From assembly GCF_016724845.1 (NCBI RefSeq), contig NZ_CP068082.1, forward strand, positions 1,860,001 through 1,924,000: a stretch of DNA of 64,000 bases. Direction: 5' to 3'. The notes below the pieces were generated by a model, which saw nothing but the letters and a program-made list of their open reading frames with translations, was not told the DNA's origin and did not search any database. Shown piece after piece: positions 54,910 to 63,040 of the stretch (position 1 is the first letter of the stretch; every line of letters begins with the position of its first letter). Position numbers and translations under genes: made by a program. The stretch comes from Sphingobacterium spiritivorum (lineage in GTDB: Bacteria; Bacteroidota; Bacteroidia; Sphingobacteriales; Sphingobacteriaceae).

Positions 54910-55992
54910 ATGGATAAGACTGTACCGGAGTTTAAAGATTTTGCATTGATTCTTGCCTGGCCCGATTCAACAATACGGGGCGATGAAGCATGGATGATGT
55001 TTTTCAAAAAGATAGGGATTGTAAAAAACTTAAATTTCAAGGTCGGTCATACAGGCATTGTACTGGTCAGCGCAACCTCCGGTGAACTCTTGTACTATGA
55101 CTTTGGAAGGTATATTTCTCCAAGAGGGCATGGCAGAGCCCGGTCTAAAAAATCTGATCCCAGATTGGCCATCAATTTCAAAGCCCGGTTTGATAAGCAG
55201 GGAAAGATCAGCAATCTGGAAAATATTGTGCATCACTTTGAATCTATGCGCGAGGATATGCAGGGATTCGGTGAATTGTATTTCTCAGTAGCGGAAGACA
55301 TCAACTTTGATCAGGCTAAAAATTATGCAGATAGTATTGTGCTTCAGGGATCTACTCCTTACGGAGCTGTAGCACGCGGAAACAACAACTGCTCCCGCTT
55401 TATTACAAGGCTGCTATTCAACTCCTCTCAAAAATATACATGGCTGCACTGGATTAATTTTCCGGAAACAATCAAGTCCAGCCCTATTAGTAATGTCGTA
55501 AATGCAAATCATTGCAGATCTGTCTATTCCTATAGCCCGGCAAACGGGTTAAAAAATTTCAGAATGAACCGCTGGCAATCGTTTTTGTTCTTACTCAGCA
55601 AATTGGCTGACAATGTCCGGAGCCAAAAGGCAGCTTTGCTGCCTGATGATCTTATCATTGGCGGAATGGAATGTGATTGTAAACCGGCTTCAGTTCCGGA
55701 TGGATCTCAATATCTGGGCGGAGTAGGTGAAGGCGCATGGTATGCCTTTCGCATAATGGGAAATCAACAGATAATTGTCTCACGCTATACACCTACCGGC
55801 CAGTGGGAATATTCTGTAGTCGGAGTTGCCGATCCGGCTTTGAATCCGGAACAACCTTTTCAAATCACGTATGACAGTCACCTCATGACCACCCATGTTA
55901 TCCAGCGAGGTGTGAAACTCAACATCAGACACGTGAAGAGACTTTCTAACAGCGAACTTACACTTCAGAGAACTGCAGAACAATCTGCTTAA
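54910..55992 (+). CDS. Hypothetical protein, possibly permuted papain-like (NlpC/P60/YiiX-like)
   Basis: 360 aa without signal peptide. VGHTGIVLVSATSGELLYYD (His47) and GNNNCSRFITRLLF (Cys161) resemble the His-first, Cys-second order of circularly permuted NlpC/P60 (YiiX/LRAT-like) enzymes. The remaining roughly 200 residues, including a Cys pair GGMECDCKPASV and DGSQYLGGVGEGAWYAF, match nothing I recognise. It is coupled to the Lrp gene and convergent with ung (4-bp overlap). Catalysis is inference only. Confidence 0.75.
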   Translation: MDKTVPEFKDFALILAWPDSTIRGDEAWMMFFKKIGIVKNLNFKVGHTGIVLVSATSGELLYYDFGRYISPRGHGRARSKKSDPRLAINFKARFDKQGKISNLENIVHHFESMREDMQGFGELYFSVAEDINFDQAKNYADSIVLQGSTPYGAVARGNNNCSRFITRLLFNSSQKYTWLHWINFPETIKSSPISNVVNANHCRSVYSYSPANGLKNFRMNRWQSFLFLLSKLADNVRSQKAALLPDDLIIGGMECDCKPASVPDGSQYLGGVGEGAWYAFRIMGNQQIIVSRYTPTGQWEYSVVGVADPALNPEQPFQITYDSHLMTTHVIQRGVKLNIRHVKRLSNSELTLQRTAEQSA

Positions 55993-56669
55993 TCAATTGC
56001 TATCCGCCAGTCTATCGGTAATCTTCCATGATCTTTTAAATATTCATTGGCTTTGGAGAAATGTTTACAACCAAAGAAGCCACGGTATACAGACAAAGGT
56101 GAGGGATGCACTGCAGTGAGAATCAGGTGTTTGCTTTTGTCTATCAGAACAGCCTTTTTCTGAGCATAGCTACCCCATAGAATGAAAACAACGTGTTTGC
56201 AGTGTTCGGAGATCTTTTGTATAATCTGATCTGTGAATAATTCCCAACCTCTTTTTTGATGCGAACCCGCCTCATGCGCCCTTACGGTAAGGGTGGCATT
56301 AAGCAATAACACGCCTTGTCTGGCCCATTTTGTCAGGTTGCCTGTAGCTGGATATGTAAATCCCGGAATGTCTGTCTGCAATTCTGAATAAATATTGCGT
56401 AGTGATGGAGGAAGCGCAACACCATCCGGCACAGAAAAGGAAAGCCCATGTGCCTGACCGTCATTGTGATAAGGATCCTGCCCCAGTATTACCACCTTAA
56501 CTTCATCCAACGGAGTCAGTTTAAACGCATTTAAAACCAGATCTTCGGGAGGAAAGATCAGGCAACGTTGCCGTTCCTGCTGTACAAATTGTGACAATGA
56601 CCGCATGTAAGGTTCTTTAAAGAGCGGCTTCAAAATCACGTCCCAACTTTCATCATAACGCTTTTCCAT
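55989..56669 (-). CDS. ung: Uracil-DNA glycosylase
   Basis: 226 aa. Water-activating loop VVILGQDPYHNDGQAHGLSFS (catalytic Asp in GQDPYH), VLLLNATLTVRAHEAGSH and the Leu-loop HPSPLSVYRGFFGCKHFSKAN. All family-1 UDG motifs are intact. TAAATTTG at 56681-56674 (minus) may be its -7 box. Confidence 0.97.
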   Translation of the reverse strand: MEKRYDESWDVILKPLFKEPYMRSLSQFVQQERQRCLIFPPEDLVLNAFKLTPLDEVKVVILGQDPYHNDGQAHGLSFSVPDGVALPPSLRNIYSELQTDIPGFTYPATGNLTKWARQGVLLLNATLTVRAHEAGSHQKRGWELFTDQIIQKISEHCKHVVFILWGSYAQKKAVLIDKSKHLILTAVHPSPLSVYRGFFGCKHFSKANEYLKDHGRLPIDWRIAID

Positions 56670-56711
56670 ATTTCAAATTTACAATTTTTACAATTTTATC
56701 CCGTCAACAAG

Positions 56712-56742
56712 TTGTACTTGCGGCTAAATTAACGGATATTTG
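56712..56742 (+). promoter_or_regulatory. Possible promoter of the 56770 gene
   Basis: TTG (56712-56714), 20-bp spacer, GATATTTG (56735-56742), one mismatch to TAnnTTTG. Confidence 0.45.
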
Positions 56743-56769
56743 CAATTTAAAGTACAAAATCAAAGACAC

Positions 56770-57309
56770 ATGTCAAATCTAATTCGAATTATTATCAGCT
56801 GTCTGCTGTTAGTCGGTACCGTTGTCCTTTTTTGGTTTGGACAGTGGGGATGGGGAGTTTTAGGCATTCTGATCACTATATTAGCCTGGGTAACGGTATT
56901 TTTCAATGAAAATATGCTGTTGGCTCAATGGTTTATGCGTAAAGAAAAAATGGATAAAGCAGAACAGTGGTTAAACAGAATTACAAACTATGAAAAACAA
57001 CTGATCCCTGCACAGCACGGATATTACAATATGCTAATCGGACTTATTGAATCCCGAAGAGCACCGTTACAATCTGAAAAATTCTTTAAGAAGGCGCTAT
57101 CTCTGGGACTTCATATGGATCATAATGTAGCCCTTGCCAAATTGAGTCTGGCAGGTATTGCTATGGCTAAGCGCAATAAAAGAGAAGCTGAAAAATATTT
57201 ACAGGAAGCTAAGAAAGCGGACAAAAATAAATTGCTGACAGAGCAGATCAAGATGATGAAAGATCAGATGGGCATGATGGATCGTCAACAAATCCGGTAC
57301 TCAAGATAA
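56770..57309 (+). CDS. Two-TM protein with TPR-like cytosolic domain
   Basis: 179 aa. Two closely spaced membrane helices (about 5-22 and 25-45: LIRIIISCLLLVGTVVLFWF and GVLGILITILAWVTVFF), then helical repeats (AEQWLNRITNYEKQLIP, SEKFFKKALSLGLHMDH, AEKYLQEAKKADKNK) resembling TPRs. No family name assigned. ATG 56770 chosen; the frame extends to TTG 56740, which lies in the promoter. Confidence 0.75.
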   Translation: MSNLIRIIISCLLLVGTVVLFWFGQWGWGVLGILITILAWVTVFFNENMLLAQWFMRKEKMDKAEQWLNRITNYEKQLIPAQHGYYNMLIGLIESRRAPLQSEKFFKKALSLGLHMDHNVALAKLSLAGIAMAKRNKREAEKYLQEAKKADKNKLLTEQIKMMKDQMGMMDRQQIRYSR

Positions 57310-57316
57310 TACAAAA

Positions 57317-57349
57317 AAAAGGCTGTCAGTTACAAATTGACAGCCTTTT
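57317..57349. terminator. Bidirectional terminator
   Basis: AAAAGGCTGTCA pairs with TGACAGCCTTTT across a 9-nt loop. It overlaps the stop of the convergent gene at 57330. Confidence 0.88.
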
Positions 57350-57797
57350 CTATAAATTTACCAACTTCAGCGCTGTCTTCAAAAACGAGTTTGACAGCTT
57401 TTGCTTTATTTCCCTTCGTCCAGTTATCTACCGTAATCTTAAAGGCTACCGGAACTTCATCTTCCATAAAATAATGGAGGTAATTCTGTCTGTCGGATAG
57501 CTTGATCAACACCTTCCCCATCTGCATTGTCGAATACATATAGGTCTGTCCTTTCGTATCCAGCACTTGAGTGGCAAATGTATTCAGCTTAAATTCTCTC
57601 GGATTCTTTTGATAGGAGATTAAAAAAAGATCCAGTGTCAGTGTTTTCGTCTTTGCGTCTACACTTACATTTTTCACATCGACCTGAATATCATCAACCA
57701 GTTCAGGAACGGTATCTGCCTCCTGCGCTAAAGACAGCCCTGGAATAATCAGCATTCCCAAAAGAAGGACACAGTAGCCTATTATGTTTTTCTTCAT
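57330..57797 (-). CDS. Hypothetical exported protein
   Basis: 155 aa. Signal peptide (IIGYCVLLLGMLIIPGLSLA then Q). Mature domain is beta-rich (LTLDLFLISYQKNPREFKLN, VPVAFKITVDNWTKGNKAKA), perhaps an immunoglobulin-like or DUF4352-like fold; I do not recognise it. ATG 57797 chosen over the upstream frame start at 57821. Confidence 0.72.
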   Translation of the reverse strand: MKKNIIGYCVLLLGMLIIPGLSLAQEADTVPELVDDIQVDVKNVSVDAKTKTLTLDLFLISYQKNPREFKLNTFATQVLDTKGQTYMYSTMQMGKVLIKLSDRQNYLHYFMEDEVPVAFKITVDNWTKGNKAKAVKLVFEDSAEVGKFIEKAVNL

Positions 57798-58028
57798 AAC
57801 TATTATCAACGTTTTAATCACGGTTTCATTGCTCCGTTGGGTTGAATCACTAAAAATAGTAATTTATCAGAAAAAACAACAAATCTCAATTTGCCAAAGT
57901 ATTATATTTTGATCCCTATCTGCATGCAGCATACTCAATAAATTTTTATAAATTAGGAACTATTGGACATAGAGGTAAAAGGATGTATCCTAATCTCCTA
58001 TCCTGATGCAAATAACAGATACACAGAA

Positions 58029-58808
58029 ATGAACGATTCCAAATTTAATATCGCTGTTCTAATTGATGGAGACAATGCTCAGGCGAGTCTGATTAAAGAG
58101 TTGATAGCTGAGGTTTCCAAATACGGAAAAGCTACAATCAGACGTATTTACGGAGACTGGACGAGTCCGCAAATGAATAGCTGGAAAGATATACTAAACG
58201 AATATTCGATAAATCCAATTCAAAAATTTTCATACACTTCCGGAAAAAACTCTACCGACAGTTCTCTTATCATAGATGCTATGGATATCCTGCATGGCAA
58301 GAGTGTGGATGGCTTCTGTATTGTATCCAGTGACAGTGATTATACCGGATTAGCAAAGCGGATCAGGGAGGAGGGACTATTTGTAATGGGAATAGGCCGA
58401 AAAATCACTCCTATCGCATTTGTCAACTCGTGTGAAATCTTTACTTTCACAGAGAATCTGGTGGAGGTAGAAGAAATTGCTGCTGTGCCTGCAGATAACA
58501 AAAAAAGACAAACAAGAGCAATCGCAGAAAAAATCAATAAAAAACCCGAAACTGTTAAAATATCCAAAGCGGTCTTACCGAAGTCTGAAATGATCAAAAT
58601 TGACAAGGCCTTCTCGATTGCGACAAATGAAGATGATGAAACCTTTATTGCCAAAATCGGACTGGCTTTACGAAAAATTGACCCTAGTTTTGATGCCCGC
58701 ACCTTCGGGTTCAAAAATCTCACCCAGCTATTAGATAGTCTGGATAAATATGAAATTATAAAAAACGAAGTAAACGGTTTGAATCATCCTCTTGTCAAGC
58801 TGAAATAG
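58029..58808 (+). CDS. NYN-domain ribonuclease-like protein with LOTUS/OST-HTH domain
   Basis: 259 aa. NYN (PIN-like) domain at about 5-140: FNIAVLIDGDNAQ, NSTDSSLIIDAMDILH and FCIVSSDSDYTGLAKRIREEG carry the expected acidic residues. A Lys-rich linker follows, then about 65 residues resembling OST-HTH/LOTUS (RKIDPSFDARTFGFKNLTQL). Probably an RNA-processing or RNA-binding factor. ATG 58029 chosen; the frame extends to TTG 57963. Confidence 0.9.
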   Translation: MNDSKFNIAVLIDGDNAQASLIKELIAEVSKYGKATIRRIYGDWTSPQMNSWKDILNEYSINPIQKFSYTSGKNSTDSSLIIDAMDILHGKSVDGFCIVSSDSDYTGLAKRIREEGLFVMGIGRKITPIAFVNSCEIFTFTENLVEVEEIAAVPADNKKRQTRAIAEKINKKPETVKISKAVLPKSEMIKIDKAFSIATNEDDETFIAKIGLALRKIDPSFDARTFGFKNLTQLLDSLDKYEIIKNEVNGLNHPLVKLK

Positions 58809-59385
58809 CTTAAAGCAACCGGAGACATATTAAATTAAAAATCTGATTTACAGATATTTTTAGTATATTCAGTAAATTCATCTTTAGGAAGCCCTATTGG
58901 TATAAAGATGCTCAGGTAGATTACTACTTTGTTTTTAGTCTGAACCCTATTCTCCTGTCATTTGACCTGAAAATATGCCTTCATTGTAAACGCACTGCAG
59001 CCTGTTTTAACTTTAAAACTTGTTACAATGAATGCTTTCACTCCTTATTACCATGTCTATAACAATCAGACCAAAATTATCTTCATATCCAAGCTGGATT
59101 TTACAAGCACAGACTCTTCATTTCTGTACCGGATAAGCAAGCAAATTATACGCTTTCAGTTTGATACTCCTGAATATCATGATTACACCACATTACCCTT
59201 AGCAATGTAGAAAGCTAAAGAAGGAGCTTTTATTATACAATCTTTGATTTTAGAGGGACAGAAAATCGTCTCTGCACTAAAGAAAATACAGATATGATCA
59301 TTACATAGATCTCAATTATCATCTTTTAGATGCTGAAATCCAAAAACTGGAACGTCAATTAAAAAACAAATAAATATAGACTATC
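58809..59385. other. Gene-poor spacer with a possible short ORF and a coding relic
   Basis: Contains the short ORF at 59028 and, before 59374, an ATG-less frame ending in LDAEIQKLERQLKNK and a stop. The latter looks like the tail of a decayed coiled-coil gene. No RNA gene or repeat recognised. Confidence 0.35.
59028..59210 (+). CDS. Possible small hypothetical protein
   Basis: 60 aa, MNAFTPYYHVYNNQTKII at the start. Mixed composition with no signal peptide or known motif. Isolated; may be a real small gene or chance ORF. Confidence 0.3.
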   Translation: MNAFTPYYHVYNNQTKIIFISKLDFTSTDSSFLYRISKQIIRFQFDTPEYHDYTTLPLAM

Positions 59386-59517
59386 ATGAGCAAAGACAAG
59401 AAAACACCGAAAGGCACAAAGCCAAAAGAGACTTCAGACTACCAAAAAAGTAAAGATTTGGGCTCGAAAGAGATTACTATTCTAAACAACAAGTCCATAC
59501 ACGGTAAAAAGAAATAG
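59386..59517 (+). CDS. Small Lys-rich hypothetical protein
   Basis: 43 aa: MSKDKKTPKGTKPKETSDYQ at the start and NNKSIHGKKK at the end. Very basic, disordered-looking; possibly nucleic-acid binding. Clean ATG and TAG. Too short for family assignment. Confidence 0.5.
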   Translation: MSKDKKTPKGTKPKETSDYQKSKDLGSKEITILNNKSIHGKKK

Positions 59518-59561
59518 AGCTTCCCGAATTTTGAAATTATAGCGAAGTAAACGTCGGCGGA

Positions 59562-60632
59562 CTATGCATGAATGGACATTTTATGAATATGCCGGATGTG
59601 AGACCACAAGGCCTGCCCCAGACTTTTAAATTCGATATAACCTATACCATGATCTTTACAGGTCTGCTTTACAAGTTTATTGATCTCCGGATAGTGTATA
59701 TGGCTGATCTTGGGGAACAAATGATGCTCAACCTGATAATTAAGTCCCCCCAATAGCCAGGAAAGCAATTTATTGTTTGTTGAAAAATTAGCTGTTGTTT
59801 CCAGCTGGTGAACCATCCACTCTTCTTTTATATCTTCATGTTCCTTGACAGTAGGAAAATGGGTTTCACCTACGACATGGGCCAGCTGAAATACAAATGC
59901 AAGGCATAGACCGCAGCTCACAAAAGCAATAGCAAGACCTATACATGCTGCTTGCCAACCTGCAAAACAGACGGGCAATACAATGAAAATACCCAGATGG
60001 AAAACTTTGGTTATCCAAAAAATAGCTTTCTCTTTTGTTGGAAAACGAAAACTATCGCCACCCTTATTCATTGTTCCTCTGAAATATTTTTCATAATCCT
60101 GGTAGAATACCCAGGCCATATACGATATGGAATAAAGCAGAATAAAGTAGATATACTGAAATCTATGGTACCAGCGAAAGGGCTGATCGTCATGCAGCCG
60201 CATAAACTTGACATCTATATCGTGATCATGCCCCTGTACATTGGTATAGGTATGGTGAGCAATATTATGTTTTAGTTTCCAGAAGTAGATGCTTCCTCCC
60301 AATAAGTTGAGACTGTAAGAGAATACATGATTGACTTTCTTATTTGCAGAAAAAGTATCATGTCCCGCATCATGCATAATATTAAAACCAATACCCGCCA
60401 GATTACATCCGAATATGATACTCAATACAATTCCCAGCCATGCCGGATAGGAGAAGAAAACAAGAAATACATATATTGATAAAGCTGATACAATAAGCAG
60501 AATAGCTTTAAGAAAGAGACGAAAATCCCCAACTTTTTCTTTGGAATTGGTACCGAAATATTGATTTACCCTGTTACGAAGGTCTTTGGAAAATAATGAG
60601 CTACCATTATTTATGAACTTTATTTTTGACAT
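59562..60632 (-). CDS. Fatty-acid desaturase (membrane, acyl-CoA/acyl-lipid type)
   Basis: 356 aa. Three His boxes: HDAGHD about 90, HNIAHH about 125 and QVEHH about 305, plus several membrane segments (ILLIVSALSIYVFLVFFSYP and others). The QxxHH third box places it with front-end/delta-6-type or linoleoyl-CoA-like desaturases, although no cytochrome b5 domain is fused. ATG 60632 (MSKIKFINN) chosen. TATCTTTG at 60702-60695 (minus) may be its -7 box. Confidence 0.93.
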   Translation of the reverse strand: MSKIKFINNGSSLFSKDLRNRVNQYFGTNSKEKVGDFRLFLKAILLIVSALSIYVFLVFFSYPAWLGIVLSIIFGCNLAGIGFNIMHDAGHDTFSANKKVNHVFSYSLNLLGGSIYFWKLKHNIAHHTYTNVQGHDHDIDVKFMRLHDDQPFRWYHRFQYIYFILLYSISYMAWVFYQDYEKYFRGTMNKGGDSFRFPTKEKAIFWITKVFHLGIFIVLPVCFAGWQAACIGLAIAFVSCGLCLAFVFQLAHVVGETHFPTVKEHEDIKEEWMVHQLETTANFSTNNKLLSWLLGGLNYQVEHHLFPKISHIHYPEINKLVKQTCKDHGIGYIEFKSLGQALWSHIRHIHKMSIHA

Positions 60633-60641
60633 TAGATACAA

Positions 60642-61013
60642 TTACGCCCTGAATTAGAGCACTGATATTAATGATCTTGTCAGAATGTGATATTCAAAGA
60701 TAATAAAATAAAAGGGTTAAGGTTGAATTCCGAAGTTAAATATATGTTAATAATGCTTTGACTGGAAAACTATTTTGGATAAAAACCGGCCTGAAAATAC
60801 TACTGAAAAAGAGAACAGCAGCAGCAGGTTTCTTCTTTCAGATATCCCTGATTCTCAACTTTTTTAAGCTTTTTTGTTACAATTGCAAATTGTTAAAATG
60901 GCATAAAACAACAATTAAGGCCTTTTACCATAATGAAAAAATTTTTTAAAGGTATTTCGAAATTTAACCAAAATAAAACCGTACTCTTGTATAAATAATT
61001 TTAATACAATACA
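60642..61013. other. Spacer with long leader of the cold-shock gene
   Basis: AT-rich. Holds the desaturase promoter region and the 5' leader of the cold-shock gene, including the tiny ORF at 60933. Longer frames here look like chance. Confidence 0.35.
60933..60998 (+). CDS. Possible 21-aa leader ORF before the cold-shock gene
   Basis: ATG frame encoding MKKFFKGISKFNQNKTVLLY plus a final K, 15 bp before the cold-shock ATG. Lys/Phe-rich. Could be a leader peptide or chance. Confidence 0.25.
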   Translation: MKKFFKGISKFNQNKTVLLYK

Positions 61014-61205
61014 ATGAATACAGGAACTGTAAAGTTTTTTAATGAAACTAAAGGATTTGGTTTTATTACTCCTCAAGATGGTAGTGGTGATATTTTCGTA
61101 CACACTACAGGACTTAAAAACCAAGTTAGAGAAGGTGACGAAGTTACCTACGAAGTAGAGCGCACTCCAAAAGGATTGAACGCTATCAATGTGAGATTAA
61201 GCTAA
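61014..61205 (+). CDS. cspA: Cold-shock protein
   Basis: 63 aa, single cold-shock domain. RNP1 KGFGFITPQDG and RNP2 DIFVHTTGL are intact (DIFVHT rather than DVFVHF). RNA chaperone/antiterminator. Long AT-rich leader precedes it, typical of cold-regulated genes. Confidence 0.96.
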   Translation: MNTGTVKFFNETKGFGFITPQDGSGDIFVHTTGLKNQVREGDEVTYEVERTPKGLNAINVRLS

Positions 61206-61229
61206 TTACTACTATAGTTTTTTTTGCAT

Positions 61230-61262
61230 AAGCAGTTTTTTTTAGAAAGAACTGCTTTTTTT
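61230..61262 (+). terminator. Terminator of the cold-shock gene
   Basis: AAGCAGTT pairs with AACTGCTT across 12 nt, then a run of T. Confidence 0.8.
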
Positions 61263-61283
61263 GTCCCCTGCTATTGCTTAACG

Positions 61284-61796
61284 CTAAATCTTATCTTTAT
61301 CCTGCGTCTCTGACAGCAACACCATTTCGTACAGATTCTCAATGATCTCATTGGCTGTCGCCGTTATGATGTCATGTGCCTCTCCTGTAAAAAGACATTT
61401 TTTATTTATAAATGCATTCAAATATTGGATCTGAATGAAAACTGTTCCTACGGGGTTTTCAGGATTACTGGCTTTATCTTCAAATGCAAATCCTGTGACT
61501 GCCACAGCAATATGTGCTTCATACTGTTCCTTTAGGCCATTTAGTAAGGCATGAGTGACCTCTTCGGATACAGCACCTGCCTTTTTGATAAGTTTCGGAT
61601 CAACACCCAGACTGGAGATTTTCATATCATCATGATAACAGACCACAGAGCCCAAAAAATAATCTCCGGAATTGATTTCCAGACTTATTACGGACGCTAC
61701 AAATCCGGCTGTCATACTCTCAGCAAGTATAAGTTTGAGTTTTTTTTTACTAAAATATGCTCCGCAAAAGTTCAGTTTATCGCTGTTAATCTCCAT
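61284..61796 (-). CDS. CinA C-terminal domain protein (PncC-like amidase)
   Basis: 170 aa. CinA/PncC domain: LAESMTAGFVASVISLEIN (ES-x-T-x-G with candidate nucleophile Ser), YFLGSVVCYHDDMKISSLGV (Lys) and GAVSEEVTHALL. The usual GIAGPxGG is replaced by GFAFEDKASNPENPVGTV, so nicotinamide-nucleotide deamidation may be altered. Monocistronic. Confidence 0.87.
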   Translation of the reverse strand: MEINSDKLNFCGAYFSKKKLKLILAESMTAGFVASVISLEINSGDYFLGSVVCYHDDMKISSLGVDPKLIKKAGAVSEEVTHALLNGLKEQYEAHIAVAVTGFAFEDKASNPENPVGTVFIQIQYLNAFINKKCLFTGEAHDIITATANEIIENLYEMVLLSETQDKDKI

Positions 61797-61869
61797 ATAC
61801 GTTTTAAGTTTATCTGCTAAAAGGCTATTTTACCTCCTGATTTCTTCCATAGTATAATGTTTTGGTGAT

Positions 61870-62013
61870 CTATCTGTCTTTAAAAAAGACAAAATAGAGT
61901 ATTGCTAAAATGATGATTGCAATTAAGATGGTCCAATATATAGCGTATCCTGCAGGTTGATCATCCGGCTCTTCTAAGATAGTCTTAGCTACTTTTTTCT
62001 TTCTGAATAACAT
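61870..62013 (-). CDS. Small single-TM membrane protein
   Basis: 47 aa: MLFRKKKVAKTILEEPDDQP then a membrane helix (WTILIAIIILAILYFVFF) and KDR. Too short for the usual ORF cut-off but with a clean ATG and TAG. It follows the small lipoprotein gene by 11 bp, so the two are probably cotranscribed. Confidence 0.6.
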   Translation of the reverse strand: MLFRKKKVAKTILEEPDDQPAGYAIYWTILIAIIILAILYFVFFKDR

Positions 62014-62024
62014 GGCGTTCCTTT

Positions 62025-62237
62025 TTATCTGGTATCAGTGTTAGATGTATCGGTTACATTGGAATCGATGGGCATCACTAAAGAGTCTGCCTGACTCTGA
62101 TTGTAACGGGTGTCTTCTCCATTTGTGGGAGGAACAGTTGTTGATTGTCCGCTATTCTCTGTTTTTGAGTTTCCACATGCGGCTACAGAAAGCATACAGC
62201 CTGCAGCGAGCATCATTATTAATTTTGTCTTTTTCAT
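62025..62237 (-). CDS. Small lipoprotein
   Basis: 70 aa. Signal peptide with lipobox LSVAAC near residue 21; the mature part is polar (Thr/Asn/Ser/Asp-rich) and probably unfolded. No known family. Cotranscription with the 47-aa membrane protein is likely. Confidence 0.8.
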   Translation of the reverse strand: MKKTKLIMMLAAGCMLSVAACGNSKTENSGQSTTVPPTNGEDTRYNQSQADSLVMPIDSNVTDTSNTDTR

Positions 62238-62280
62238 AGTATTGTGATTTTTAGTGGGTAAAAAAATCTATATACTATAA

Positions 62281-62331
62281 AAACACCCTTTATCAACAGT
62301 AAGTTTACAACTCTGTCGATAAAGGGTGTTT
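62281..62331. terminator. Terminator of the response-regulator operon
   Basis: AAACACCCTTTATC pairs with GATAAAGGGTGTTT; the stem can extend through ACAG/CTGT. A-rich and T-rich flanks. Confidence 0.82.
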
Positions 62332-62378
62332 ATCCCTGTATTCCACGTATTTATACGGTATAGTACTTTTAGTGATTT

Positions 62379-63038
62379 TTAATCGATTAAACCATTAAGA
62401 ATAGCAAATTTGATCAATGCAGGTGTATTCTTGGATTTGGTCTTATCAATGAGACTCTGTCTGTGTCCCTCAACGGTACGCTTACTCAGAAACAAACGTT
62501 TGGATATTTCCAGATTCGTAAGACCTTCACCCAACAATTCCAGGACCTCCAATTCCCGTGATGAAAGATCCAGCTCAGCGGGATCGATTTTTGTGGGTTG
62601 TGTTACTGCTTTTTCAATAAGCTTATCAATAAACTTCATTGTCAATTCTTCACACAGGAATCGCCCCCCTTTTGCGACATGATTGATGCAGAAGATCATC
62701 TCTTCCGCAGCCACGTTTTTTACCAGATAAGCTTTAGCTCCACTTTGGAAAGATTTGGCGACATGCTGATCACAATCGAGCATAGTAAGAACAATGACCT
62801 TAAGAGCAATATTACGCGATTCAATCTCTTTCAGCAGTTGAAGACCGTCAATATTATGCATACTCAGATCGGTAATCAGGATATCGGCCTCTGTTCCCGA
62901 GGTCAAAAGATCCAACACTTCTTTTCCGCTTCCGACCTCTCCTACTACTTCAAAATTTTCCTGAGAATCCAACAATAATTTGATTCCATTTCTGACCACT
63001 AAGTGGTCTTCTGCTAATATTATTCTGATTTTTCTCAT
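62379..63038 (-). CDS. NarL/FixJ-family response regulator
   Basis: 219 aa. Receiver domain with phosphoacceptor Asp in ILITDLSMHNIDG (about residue 56) and Lys in AYLVKNV; C-terminal LuxR HTH (LSSRELEVLELLGEGLTNLEI, RLFLSKRTVEGHRQSL). It is encoded 2 bp after the kinase on the same strand and is its probable partner. Target genes unknown. Confidence 0.95.
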   Translation of the reverse strand: MRKIRIILAEDHLVVRNGIKLLLDSQENFEVVGEVGSGKEVLDLLTSGTEADILITDLSMHNIDGLQLLKEIESRNIALKVIVLTMLDCDQHVAKSFQSGAKAYLVKNVAAEEMIFCINHVAKGGRFLCEELTMKFIDKLIEKAVTQPTKIDPAELDLSSRELEVLELLGEGLTNLEISKRLFLSKRTVEGHRQSLIDKTKSKNTPALIKFAILNGLID

Positions 63039-63040
63039 AT

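Noticed and set aside
60758..60949. 63-aa plus-strand ORF before the cold-shock gene
   Set aside because: No promoter or recognisable motif, biased low-complexity composition; most likely chance.
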